A stretch of 18,254 nt of DNA from Bacillota bacterium (GTDB lineage Bacteria; Bacillota; Clostridia; Christensenellales; Borkfalkiaceae): positions 1-18,254 of the forward strand of contig QAKM01000092.1 in assembly GCA_003343805.1 (NCBI GenBank), given 5' to 3'. The notes below the pieces were generated by a model that saw only the letters and a program-made list of their open reading frames with translations, had not been told where the DNA came from and made no database searches. A program made the translations under genes and the position numbers. This document shows, piece by piece, positions 1-6,329 of this stretch (position 1 is the stretch's first letter; every line of letters starts with the position of its first letter).

Positions 1-31
1 AAAAATCGCGTAGCGAGTTTTGCGGGAAGAG
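1..31 (+). repeat. TCGC-loop-GCGA palindromic module, copy A
   Basis: A short hairpin TCGC-GTA-GCGA is followed by GTTTTGCGGGAA. The same layout recurs at 4146-4173, where TCGC-TTCG-GCGA is followed by GTTGTGCGGGAA. The stem is kept while the loop differs, which points to a dispersed structured repeat rather than chance. The copy begins at the window edge and may extend further left. Confidence 0.45.
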
Positions 32-316
32 GAGCGGCAGGCATATAAGGTCATGCGGCAAACGAAGCGCGCCGCAGACCAAACCGCCTTGCCGCGACGA
101 GGTGGGGCTTTGACCACTTGCGAACTTGGAAACGGCACATTGTCCGTGCCGTTTCCTGACCGAGCGCGGGCACTACCGCGCGAGACGGTGGCGCGCTGTC
201 CGAAGGCTTGCCGAGACAGCAAGCCGGAGGGGTTGTTGAGCCCGCAACCGTCGCTTCTCTCCACCACATACCCCCACCCCTTGCCTCCGCGCCGGAGCAA
301 AACACACACCCCCCTT

Positions 317-362
317 GCCTCCCTCCCTGAGGGAGGTGTCTGCGAAGCAGACGGAAGGAGTC
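317..362 (+). repeat. Double-hairpin intergenic repeat, copy 1
   Basis: Two adjacent hairpins are visible: CCTCCC-TGA-GGGAGG (322-336) and GTCTGC-GAA-GCAGAC (338-352), followed by GGAAGGAGTC. The second half matches the layout at 4051-4082: GGGAG, G/C, TGTC, stem-loop-stem, GAC, GAAGGAGTC. Stem bases differ between the copies in a compensated way (GTCTGC/GCAGAC against GTCGCC/GGCGAC). A weaker relative may lie near 17718-17777. Modules of this kind behave like small non-autonomous intergenic repeats. Confidence 0.6.
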
Positions 363-445
363 GCCTTATTTTCTTTAGACCATTTCCGAAAACGGCGGCT
401 CTTTCCACAGAAATGACGAAGCCGCCCCCAAACTGCGCCCGCAGG

Positions 446-474
446 TAGACAAACGCCGAAGATCGTGCTATAAT
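446..474 (+). promoter_or_regulatory. Promoter of the 504-857 gene
   Basis: The sequence shows TAGACA (446-451), a 17-base spacer and TATAAT (469-474), close to the ideal vegetative sigma-A form. Transcription would start near 481, giving a leader of about 23 bases that carries the AGGAG ribosome binding site. Confidence 0.8.
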
Positions 475-503
475 ATAGAAAATTCCCCAAATAGGAGCAC
501 ACG

Positions 504-857
504 ATGACCGAGGACGAACGCATCGCAAGTTATTTTTCCTTTCTCTTGGAGCGCGGCTTTTTGTTTGAGCGCGACTACTCGAAGGGAACGGATTCCACCT
601 GCACGCAGATCTACCGTTTTAAAAAGGATGCGGGCAATTACCTCGAATACCGCGTGCTCTCCGAACGCGAGCGCTCCCTCCTCGTCTGCGTCCGGGGCGA
701 AAAGAAATTTCCCTCCCCCGAACGGAAATACCCGTCCTTTGTGCGGGCGTGGAAATTAAAACACCTCTTTCATCCCACCGACGTATGGGAATATTCCGCC
801 GCCCTCTTAAAACATGAACTCAATACGACCGGCAGCGTGTTCGGCATCGGATGCTGA
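504..857 (+). CDS. Conserved-looking hypothetical protein, 117 aa
   Basis: I do not recognise this protein. It is a soluble, charged product of 117 residues with no membrane segment, signal peptide or obvious catalytic motif, and many aromatic and basic residues. ATG at 504 is supported by AGGAG about 8 bases upstream and by a near-perfect promoter at 446-474. A strong stem-loop (871-902) lies just after the stop, so the gene looks like a complete single-gene unit. It is one of the few genes left of the origin that points towards it, against the direction of replication. It converges on the glycosyltransferase gene at 906. The complete expression signals make a real gene likely, but its function cannot be read from the sequence. 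Confidence 0.75.
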   Translation: MTEDERIASYFSFLLERGFLFERDYSKGTDSTCTQIYRFKKDAGNYLEYRVLSERERSLLVCVRGEKKFPSPERKYPSFVRAWKLKHLFHPTDVWEYSAALLKHELNTTGSVFGIGC

Positions 858-870
858 CGCCATGATCGGA

Positions 871-902
871 AAAGAGCCGCCCTCGTTCCAGGGCGGCTCT
901 TT
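871..902. terminator. Bidirectional intrinsic terminator
   Basis: A perfect 13-bp stem (AAAGAGCCGCCCT with its complement) encloses a 6-base loop. The A and T ends provide a short T run on either strand. It sits between the converging genes ending at 857 (plus) and 906 (minus) and probably serves both. Confidence 0.85.
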
Positions 903-905
903 GAT

Positions 906-2264
906 CTATCGGGTTTCGGGATCGTCCCGCCCTTCCCCCGCGGGGAGAGCGGCGATCGTCTCGCCCGTGTTGCGTTCGATCTTGCGCCACTTGGGCTTGG
1001 AAAAGACGCCGATCGCCATCGTGATGCAGTAGATGACCGTAAAGAAGGGGAAGAGGAACGCCCCGGGCAGCAGATCGCGGCGGCGCTTTGCGCCCATCTT
1101 GTGATAATCGAGGAGAACGAGGAGGACTCCCTGCAAAATGCCCATAAAGAGGAAGAGCGCCCCGAGGCAGATGCCGATGATGGTCAGAAGGTCGTAAAAG
1201 CCCGCGCCCGTCAGCCCCGCCGCGGCGACGGCCTCCGTCGTCAGCAGTCCCCTTGCGCCCAGATAGCTGCACGCATAGATATAGTAGGCGGGGATCCAGG
1301 TGCAGAGCAGTACGCAGATGATCATGAAGAAGTAGGTGAACAGCTGCTCAAGACAGGAGAGGCGCAGGCGGGAGAGCGTCTTCCACAGCATCTTGGGCGT
1401 ATAGCGGGCAAGCAGCCGCACGTTGCCCGAGGCAATGCGCTTGTTGCGGTTGAGCGTATCGCGGAAGGAGGCGGGCAGGTCCTCATAGACGACGGCATCC
1501 TCCACGAAGTGGCAGCGGTAGCCCTCGAGCATCCGCTTGAAGCAGAACTCCGTGTCCTCGACGATGCTCACCGTATCGTACCCGCCCAGCTTGCGAATGA
1601 TGTCCATATCCGTCATGGAGCCGGGGCCGTTGACGTGCGCATCGAGATGCAGCCGCTCCCGGGCGCGCGAAGAGAAGCGGGAATCGAAGATATAGTAGAG
1701 CCCGCAGGCGCGCGTAAAGGCGTTCTGCGTCATGTTGAGCGCCGACTCGTAGGGGCGGGCGATCTGCACGCCCGCCGAAAAGGCATCGTTCATCAGCGAG
1801 AAGAACTCATCGTTGACGTGGTTGTCCGCATCGAGGCGGATGGAAAAATCGTAGGGGATGCCCGTCGCCAGGATCTGCTCGTACCCGTGCTTCAACGCAT
1901 AGGAGACGATGTGGCGGGAGGGGTCGGGATCGTCCAGAACGAACACCGTCGCCCCCGCCCTCTTTGCAAGCTCCGCCGTGCGGTCGCTGCAGTTGTGGGC
2001 GACGACGTAGACATCGAAGAGCTCTTTGGGGTACTTCTGCCGCTCGAAGAGGCGCCGCACCGTACCGCCGATGACGTCCTCCTCGTTGTGCGCGCAGATG
2101 AGCACGCAGATGCGGTGTTTTTTCTCGCTGACGGGGTACGTCTTTTTGGGGAGCCAGAATAAAAACAGGTAGATGACCTGCAGCGTAAACGGGATGCCGA
2201 TGAGATAGAGGATGACGTTATTGAAGATCGTAAGGACCTCATAGAGGATCTCGTGCCAAGCCAT
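906..2264 (-). CDS. Membrane glycosyltransferase, family 2
   Basis: This is a GT-A fold, family 2 processive-type glycosyltransferase of 452 residues from the start chosen here. An N-terminal membrane segment (about 9-38) precedes the nucleotide-sugar fold: ICAHNEE (56-62), DADN metal/UDP motif (145-148), ED catalytic-base motif (EDTEF, 236-240) and RNKR (273-276) where cellulose and hyaluronan synthases have QxxRW. Three or so membrane segments follow (about 308-330, 355-387, 400-421). It probably makes or extends an envelope polysaccharide or glycolipid; the sugar cannot be predicted. GTG at 2345 and ATG at 2330 are possible starts, but the promoter at 2329-2358 would begin transcription downstream of both. 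ATG at 2264 has AAGGTGG at good spacing, so I prefer it. The gene stands alone between two terminators. Confidence 0.88.
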   Translation of the reverse strand: MAWHEILYEVLTIFNNVILYLIGIPFTLQVIYLFLFWLPKKTYPVSEKKHRICVLICAHNEEDVIGGTVRRLFERQKYPKELFDVYVVAHNCSDRTAELAKRAGATVFVLDDPDPSRHIVSYALKHGYEQILATGIPYDFSIRLDADNHVNDEFFSLMNDAFSAGVQIARPYESALNMTQNAFTRACGLYYIFDSRFSSRARERLHLDAHVNGPGSMTDMDIIRKLGGYDTVSIVEDTEFCFKRMLEGYRCHFVEDAVVYEDLPASFRDTLNRNKRIASGNVRLLARYTPKMLWKTLSRLRLSCLEQLFTYFFMIICVLLCTWIPAYYIYACSYLGARGLLTTEAVAAAGLTGAGFYDLLTIIGICLGALFLFMGILQGVLLVLLDYHKMGAKRRRDLLPGAFLFPFFTVIYCITMAIGVFSKPKWRKIERNTGETIAALPAGEGRDDPETR

Positions 2265-2328
2265 AGCGCACCACCTTGCGGATGAAAAGTCAAACAAACG
2301 ACGGAAAATCTCTTCCGCCTGCCCTCCC

Positions 2329-2358
2329 ATGATACCGCGTTCCACCCTCGTCTGTCAA
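2329..2358 (-). promoter_or_regulatory. Promoter of the glycosyltransferase gene
   Basis: On the minus strand there is a consensus TTGACA (2353-2358), an 18-base spacer and TATCAT (2329-2334). The start point would fall near 2322, inside the longer version of the reading frame. This argues that translation begins at 2264 rather than 2345. Confidence 0.75.
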
Positions 2359-2402
2359 GTAAAAAACACAGATAATATATCGTTCACACAATTAACAAGA
2401 AA

Positions 2403-2432
2403 GGGCGGTGCGCTTTTTTCTGCGCACCGCCC
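2403..2432 (-). terminator. Terminator of the flotillin gene
   Basis: An 11-bp perfect GC-rich stem (GGGCGGTGCGC) encloses an 8-base loop. On the minus strand it is followed by TTTCTTGTT. It lies 14 bases past the flotillin stop codon. Confidence 0.85.
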
Positions 2433-2446
2433 ATTTCGTCTATCTT

Positions 2447-3883
2447 TTATTCCGCTGCCGGCGCTGCAGGGGCCCTTTCCTGCGCCCCTTCGGGGACTGC
2501 ATCCTCATTCCCCGCAGGTGCGCTCTCTACCTTCTTGGGAGCGAGAAATTCAGGCATCTCCAGCCCCGCCATGCGGTAGAGATCTTCAAGGGGAGGCAGG
2601 CTCTTCAAGAGCCCGCTCAAAAAGCCCGCGGTCGCCGTCTTGCCGTCCGAAGAGGCGCCGTTGTCCCACACGGTGACCTTGTCGATCTTGACGCCCGAGA
2701 TCGCCTTGACCTGCTCGGCGACAATGGCTTCGAGCTTATCGGCAATGAGCAGGCGCACCGCTTCGTCGGAGGAGCCCGCACTCTTGACGAGCGCATCCAT
2801 ACCTTCCGCCTGCTTGGTGAGCTTTTCCATGATACCGCGCGCCTCGGCGCTCATCTTCGCATAGATGGCGTCCGCTTCGCCCTGCGCCTTGCGTCGGATC
2901 TGTTCGGCGACGGCTTCCGCCTCGATCTCCAACTTGCGCTTTTCGATATCGGCGGCGACGATGACGTCCGCCTCTTTCGTCGCCTTCTCGCGCGAAGCAC
3001 GCGAAACTTCTGCCTTTTCCTGCGCGGCATAGCTCTCTTCGAGCGCCTGCGCTTCCTTCACCTTTTCGGCGGTGACGGCAAGGCGGCTCGCCTCCGCTTC
3101 CTTTTCGCGCAGCAGCGCGCGGGAGAGCGCGATGTCCGCTTTCGCCTTGTTTTCGCCGTCGATGGCGGCAGATTCCGCTTCCGCCACGCGGATGCGCTGT
3201 TCCATCCGCGCGTTCGCTTCGCCGATGGAACCCTTCTTGTCCTCTTCGGCGACGCTGATCTTCGCATCGTTGATGGCCTTTGCGGCGGCTTCCTTGCCGA
3301 GCGCGATGATATAGCCCGATTCATCGGTGATATCCGTCACGTTGACGTTGATGAGCCTGAGTCCCACCTTTTTGAGCTCGCCCTCGACGTTCCTGGAGAT
3401 CGCTTCGAGAAATTTATCCCGATCGGCGTTGATCTCTTCGATGTTCATCGTCGCGATGACGAGACGCAGCTGACCGAAGATGATGTCGCGCGCGAGATCG
3501 GAAATTTGCTGCAGAGAGAGCATCCTCAGGCGCTCCGCAGCGTTCTGCATGATGCCGGGATCGGTGGAAACGCCCACCGTGAAGATGCTGGGAACGTCAA
3601 TGCGGATGTTCTGCTTGGAAAGCGCGCTCTTGAGATCGACAGAGATCGCAAGCGGCGTTAAGTCCATAAAGGTGTACTTCTGGAAGAAGGGCATGACAAA
3701 GGACGCGCCGCCGTGCACGCACTTGGCAGAACGATAAGTGCCGTCGGGATTGGGACTGATCTTACCATAGATGATGAGGATCTTGTCGGGCGGGCAGGTC
3801 TTGTAGCGCACCGCGACGGTGAGCAGGATCATGAAGGCGATGAGCACCACGATCACGATAACGGCAATGATTGCAGGGGGCAT
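2447..3883 (-). CDS. floT: Flotillin-like SPFH/band 7 protein
   Basis: This is a flotillin, the scaffold of functional membrane microdomains. The 478 residues compare with about 500 in Bacillus FloT (YuaG). A single N-terminal membrane segment (about 3-24) is followed by the SPFH/PHB domain (about 27-210) and a long Ala/Glu/Lys-rich coiled coil (about 215-375) with the EA-type repeats typical of flotillins. The C terminus (about 445-478) is an Ala/Pro-rich, probably disordered tail. ATG at 3883 is preceded by AAGGAGA at 8-10 bases. Upstream on the same strand, beyond a 294-base palindrome block, is an NfeD-type gene, the usual partner (yuaF-yuaG in Bacillus). No clear promoter was seen directly upstream, so it may be read through from the nfeD operon. 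Confidence 0.93.
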   Translation of the reverse strand: MPPAIIAVIVIVVLIAFMILLTVAVRYKTCPPDKILIIYGKISPNPDGTYRSAKCVHGGASFVMPFFQKYTFMDLTPLAISVDLKSALSKQNIRIDVPSIFTVGVSTDPGIMQNAAERLRMLSLQQISDLARDIIFGQLRLVIATMNIEEINADRDKFLEAISRNVEGELKKVGLRLINVNVTDITDESGYIIALGKEAAAKAINDAKISVAEEDKKGSIGEANARMEQRIRVAEAESAAIDGENKAKADIALSRALLREKEAEASRLAVTAEKVKEAQALEESYAAQEKAEVSRASREKATKEADVIVAADIEKRKLEIEAEAVAEQIRRKAQGEADAIYAKMSAEARGIMEKLTKQAEGMDALVKSAGSSDEAVRLLIADKLEAIVAEQVKAISGVKIDKVTVWDNGASSDGKTATAGFLSGLLKSLPPLEDLYRMAGLEMPEFLAPKKVESAPAGNEDAVPEGAQERAPAAPAAE

Positions 3884-4050
3884 GATTTATCTCTCCTTAT
3901 CTTGATTTATTTTCCTTATTTTCTTGGCTCCCGCGTCGGAGCAGGGCAAATTTTGCCGCCCCTCCTTCGTCGGGGCAGGCCTCTGATGCCCGCTCCTCCT
4001 TTTCCCAAAAAATCTTTGCTTTGCAAATCTTTTTTTGGAGCCCTATAAAA

Positions 4051-4082
4051 GGGAGCTGTCGCCGCAGGCGACTGAAGGAGTC
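4051..4082 (+). repeat. Double-hairpin intergenic repeat, copy 2
   Basis: GGGAGCTGTC, then GTCGCC-GCA-GGCGAC (stem 4058-4072), then TGAAGGAGTC. It matches the second half of the copy at 317-362 in layout and flanking words. The differing stem bases still pair with each other. It sits inside the outer 4037-4092 inverted repeat. Confidence 0.65.
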
Positions 4083-4145
4083 ATAGGGCTCCCATAAAGA
4101 TTTTGCGCAGCAAAAGATTTATGGGATAATTTTAGGGCTCCCGTA

Positions 4146-4173
4146 AAAGTCGCTTCGGCGAGTTGTGCGGGAA
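4146..4173 (+). repeat. TCGC-loop-GCGA palindromic module, copy B
   Basis: AAAGTCGC-TTCG-GCGAGTTGTGCGGGAA, the counterpart of the module at 1-31. The loop has the very stable C(TTCG)G form. Confidence 0.45.
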
Positions 4174-4177
4174 TTTC

Positions 4178-4747
4178 TTATTTCCTCTTGACGACGGCGA
4201 AATCTTCTTTATACGAGACGATCTCCACTTCGACGTCGACGGGGATACGCTCGGTTTCGTCGGTGACGGCGTCGATCTCCATGTATCTTCCCTGTGCGGT
4301 GAGCGTGACCTTGCCCCTTCCCGACCGCGCAGGCGGAACGGAGACATACACGGTCGCCGTCAGGCCTTCGAGCTTTTCTTTGACGACGTTGCCCGAGCAC
4401 TGCAGCTTGGCGACGCCGCGCATCGCAAACCCGACGGCAACGAGCGCCGCCGCGCCCGTCGCAACCGCGATGAGGATGGGCGCCCAGATGTTGTCTGGCA
4501 GATAGCTCGCCGCGGCGAACCCGCACCAGCCGCCGAGGGCGAAGAACGCCGTGATGCCCTTGACGGTGAAGAAAGAGAGCCCGCCGTCCGTATCCATATC
4601 ACCGTCGAAGTCGGTGAAGTCGGAATCGGCGCCCCCTCCGAAGGAGACGATGAGCAGAATGATCTGCACGACGAGCGCGACGCTCGCAATGACCGCCATC
4701 CAGAAAAAGACGTGTTCAATGGGTGTCAGTTGGGAAAGCCAATCCAT
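4178..4747 (-). CDS. NfeD-family membrane protein, flotillin partner
   Basis: This 189-residue protein has the NfeD1b/YuaF layout: a membrane segment at about 12-36, an acidic loop (DSDFTDFDGDMDTD, 41-54), two more membrane segments (about 60-83 and 87-109) and a C-terminal soluble OB-fold domain (about 120-189). Family members accompany flotillins and act in membrane microdomains; YuaF in Bacillus affects membrane fluidity and stress response. It lacks the ClpP-like protease half of long NfeD proteins, as expected for this subgroup. ATG at 4747 has a full AAGGAGG at 7 bases. The gap to the upstream SLOG gene stop is only 12 bases, so these two are probably co-transcribed. The flotillin gene follows after the palindrome block. 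Confidence 0.87.
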   Translation of the reverse strand: MDWLSQLTPIEHVFFWMAVIASVALVVQIILLIVSFGGGADSDFTDFDGDMDTDGGLSFFTVKGITAFFALGGWCGFAAASYLPDNIWAPILIAVATGAAALVAVGFAMRGVAKLQCSGNVVKEKLEGLTATVYVSVPPARSGRGKVTLTAQGRYMEIDAVTDETERIPVDVEVEIVSYKEDFAVVKRK

Positions 4748-4759
4748 AGAGGTTCCTCC

Positions 4760-5215
4760 TTAAATGAGGCGCACGGGAACGCCCCGCTTTCTTGCATAAT
4801 TTACGGTATAGGCGGTGCCGCCCGTCTGCTTTTCGCAGTGGGCAAGCACGAGATCGGCGCAGTCCACCATGTATCGGTCGCGCGCAAGATAACATCCCGT
4901 ACAGTACGAGGGGAAGAGCACCGTCTTTCTGTCACATACATTTAATAGCTCCTGATAGAGTTTGCGCGTCTCGGCGGAAAAACTTTTCTCCTGCCCCTCG
5001 AAGGGGATGCACGCCTCGAGATAGAGCGTCCTCTTCTGTTTGAGGGCGGCGAGCAGCTTCAGGGCGAGCAGGTCAAAGCCCTGCGCCATCCCGCAGAGGA
5101 AGGCGGTATAGCCCTCCTTGACGAGCGATTCCAATTCGTAGGCGAGCGCGTTCTCGTCAAAGCCCGCAAGGTCCCTGTGTCCCGTCAGCGCGCACACTTT
5201 CTCCCGTTCGCTCAT
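4760..5215 (-). CDS. YpsA/DUF1273-like SLOG-family protein
   Basis: A 151-residue Rossmann-like protein of the SLOG superfamily, closest in appearance to YpsA/DUF1273. The visible marks are CALTGHRDL near the N terminus, LCGMAQGFDLLALKLL (the glycine/acidic nucleotide-binding turn typical of the family) and a C-terminal CEKQTGGTAYTVNYA segment. SLOG proteins bind nucleotides or nucleotide-derived ligands; YpsA has been tied to cell division and oxidative stress in Bacillus, but the biochemical role here is unknown. The ATG at 5215 overlaps the rsmG stop as ATGA, so the two are translationally coupled. GGAG lies 9 bases upstream. The reading frame is open far upstream, but that part is rsmG in another frame. 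Confidence 0.82.
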   Translation of the reverse strand: MSEREKVCALTGHRDLAGFDENALAYELESLVKEGYTAFLCGMAQGFDLLALKLLAALKQKRTLYLEACIPFEGQEKSFSAETRKLYQELLNVCDRKTVLFPSYCTGCYLARDRYMVDCADLVLAHCEKQTGGTAYTVNYARKRGVPVRLI

Positions 5216-5904
5216 AGAGGATCGCTCCGCTCCTTTCCCCTGCCGCGGGGATACTTCAAAGGCGTCCTCCGGATCTTCTTCACGACAACGATCGTGCGCT
5301 CTCCCATGCCATCCGGAAGGGTATAGGGATACAGCTTCACCTCGCCCCCGCCGAGGACGGAGAGCGCGTGCTTCGCTTCCGCAAGTTCCTCCTCCGCTCC
5401 CGAGCCCTTGTAGGCAAGAAAGACGCCCCCCTCCCGCACGAAGGGAAGGCAGTATTCGAGCAGGGTATTCAGCCGCGCCACGGCACGGGCGCAGCAGACG
5501 TCGAAGCGTTCGCGGAAATCCGCCTCCTTCCCCGCATCCTCCGCCCGGACATGGCAGACCGTGCAGGAAAGCGCGAACTCCCGGGCGGCGACCTTGAGAA
5601 AGTCGCACTTTTTTCCCGTGCTCTCGAGGAGGGTAAAGCAAAGATCGGGCCTTACCAGCATGAGGGGGATGGACGGGAACCCCGCCCCCGAGCCCACTTC
5701 GAGGACGCGCGCCGACGCGGGAAAGAGGGGCTCCCCAGCGAGGCTGTCCAGAAAGTGCTTGATGCTGACCTCTCTCTCTTCAGTGATGGCGGTCAGATTG
5801 TAGCGCCCGTTGTATTCAAGGAGCAGGCGGCGGAACGCGGAGAACACTTCCCCGTGCTCCTCATAGAGCGCCTGCGCCCGGTTGATATCCGGTCGATGAT
5901 CCAT
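5212..5904 (-). CDS. rsmG: 16S rRNA (guanine-N7) methyltransferase RsmG
   Basis: RsmG (GidB) methylates G527 (E. coli numbering) of 16S rRNA with S-adenosylmethionine. The 230-residue product shows YNGRYNLTAI near residue 33-42, FLDSL, the SAM-binding VLEVGSGAGFPSIPL and the downstream LLESTGKK, RAED and CARAVA motifs in family order. Length is normal. The start is taken as ATG at 5904: the longer open frame upstream runs into the origin and is not RsmG-like. The promoter -10 box ends only 6 bases before this ATG, and there is no separate leader. The gene is first in a minus-strand operon with the SLOG and nfeD genes, and flanks the origin as in many Firmicutes. Confidence 0.93.
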   Translation of the reverse strand: MDHRPDINRAQALYEEHGEVFSAFRRLLLEYNGRYNLTAITEEREVSIKHFLDSLAGEPLFPASARVLEVGSGAGFPSIPLMLVRPDLCFTLLESTGKKCDFLKVAAREFALSCTVCHVRAEDAGKEADFRERFDVCCARAVARLNTLLEYCLPFVREGGVFLAYKGSGAEEELAEAKHALSVLGGGEVKLYPYTLPDGMGERTIVVVKKIRRTPLKYPRGRGKERSDPL

Positions 5905-5910
5905 ACCTTC

Positions 5911-5939
5911 ATTATAGCACACTTTGCTCCGTTTTTCAA
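5911..5939 (-). promoter_or_regulatory. rsmG operon promoter, apparently leaderless
   Basis: On the minus strand, TTGAAA (5934-5939), a 17-base spacer and TATAAT (5911-5916). The A of the rsmG ATG (5904) is the seventh base after the -10 box, where transcription normally begins. The messenger would therefore start at, or within a base or two of, the start codon. Confidence 0.75.
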
Positions 5940-6065
5940 GGGTACGCCGCTCAAAATCCCCTCTCCTCTGCCTTCCGCCGCAAATTTTTCTTGTTTTCCA
6001 TGAAAAAAACACCTGTTTTCCCCACACTCTTTTCCCTGTCGACAAGTGGATATCCGGGGATAACT

Positions 6066-6096
6066 TTATCCACATTGTGGAGATCTGTGTGGATAA
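6066..6096. promoter_or_regulatory. Inverted pair of perfect DnaA boxes
   Basis: TTATCCACA (6066-6074, plus) and its reverse complement TGTGGATAA (6088-6096) face each other across 13 bases. Weaker relatives such as GGGGATAA lie just upstream (6057-6063). Confidence 0.9.
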
Positions 6097-6169
6097 CCTC
6101 TCTCTGCCGCCCCTTTTCTTCCTCTTTTTCCGAAAGCGCTCCCTCCTCCCCGTTTTTTTCTCCCGCCTT

Positions 6170-6231
6170 CTTTCCACATCTCCCCGTTTTTTCCACACTT
6201 GTCCACAATTTCTGTCCACAGCTTATCCACA
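6170..6231 (+). promoter_or_regulatory. Cluster of plus-strand DnaA boxes
   Basis: Five boxes in the same orientation: CTTTCCACA (6170-6178, two mismatches), TTTTCCACA (6189-6197, one), TTGTCCACA (6199-6207, one), CTGTCCACA (6212-6220, two) and the perfect TTATCCACA (6223-6231). The close, same-direction spacing suits cooperative DnaA loading. Confidence 0.85.
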
Positions 6232-6273
6232 GGAGAGGCATTTGGAAAATCTCCCCTTTTTTGGCCGAAACGC

Positions 6274-6302
6274 TTGAAAAATGCGCCGTTTTACGCTATA
6301 AT
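6274..6302 (+). promoter_or_regulatory. dnaN promoter inside oriC
   Basis: TTGAAA (6274-6279), a 17-base spacer and TATAAT (6297-6302). Predicted start near 6309, giving a leader of about 135 bases. That leader contains a DnaA box (6330-6338) and the whole unwinding element, so transcription of dnaN passes through the opening site. Confidence 0.8.
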
Positions 6303-6329
6303 GGCAGGGTAGATCACACCCCGCACCGT

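Larger units (their letters stand above)
1..445. other. Gene-free 5' flank with several perfect hairpins
   Basis: No convincing gene is present here. Reading frames exist on both strands, but they lack ribosome binding sites and translate to low-complexity, Pro/Arg-rich sequence that runs through repeats. What is visible is secondary structure: GCGGC/GCCGC arms at 55-59 and 71-75, an 11-bp perfect stem at 128-138/146-156 (GGAAACGGCAC), a 7-bp stem at 205-211/219-225 (GGCTTGC), and GGTTG/CAACC at 231-249. A palindromic repeat follows at 317-362. None of the stems is followed by a T tract, so they do not look like intrinsic terminators. The stretch could be a structured RNA, a decayed mobile element or part of a larger intergenic repeat. 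I recognise no known RNA family. Confidence 0.5.
3884..4177. repeat. Block of nested palindromic modules between flotillin and nfeD
   Basis: This gene-free block is largely built of inverted repeats. An outer 10-bp pair GGAGCCCTAT/ATAGGGCTCC (4037-4046/4083-4092) encloses the double-hairpin repeat copy at 4051-4082. It is followed by CCCATAAA/TTTATGGG (4091-4098/4118-4125) around TTTTGC/GCAAAA, and by CCCG/CGGG (4140-4171) around TCGC-TTCG-GCGA. A further TTTGC/GCAAA palindrome lies near 4015-4026. Similar hairpins recur at 1-31 and 317-362. The block separates two genes that normally sit next to each other, suggesting insertion of repeat units. The structures might also affect read-through into the flotillin gene. 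Confidence 0.7.

Noticed and set aside
20..448. 142-codon plus-strand frame in the 5' flank
   Set aside because: No ribosome binding site, low-complexity Pro/Arg-rich product, and it runs through hairpins and a repeat copy.
504..857. A defence or toxin-antitoxin role for the 117-residue protein
   Set aside because: There is no paired small gene, no recognisable catalytic or DNA-binding motif and no neighbouring defence gene.
1101..2162. Long plus-strand frame opposite the glycosyltransferase
   Set aside because: It is an antisense shadow of a gene with clear family motifs; its Arg/Val/Asp-rich product resembles nothing.
2408..3661. Long plus-strand frame opposite the flotillin gene
   Set aside because: Antisense shadow caused by GC-rich codon structure; it also runs through the flotillin terminator.
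5905..6219. Extended N terminus of rsmG into the origin
   Set aside because: The added residues are basic and low-complexity, encoded by DnaA boxes and pyrimidine tracts, and lie upstream of the predicted transcript start.
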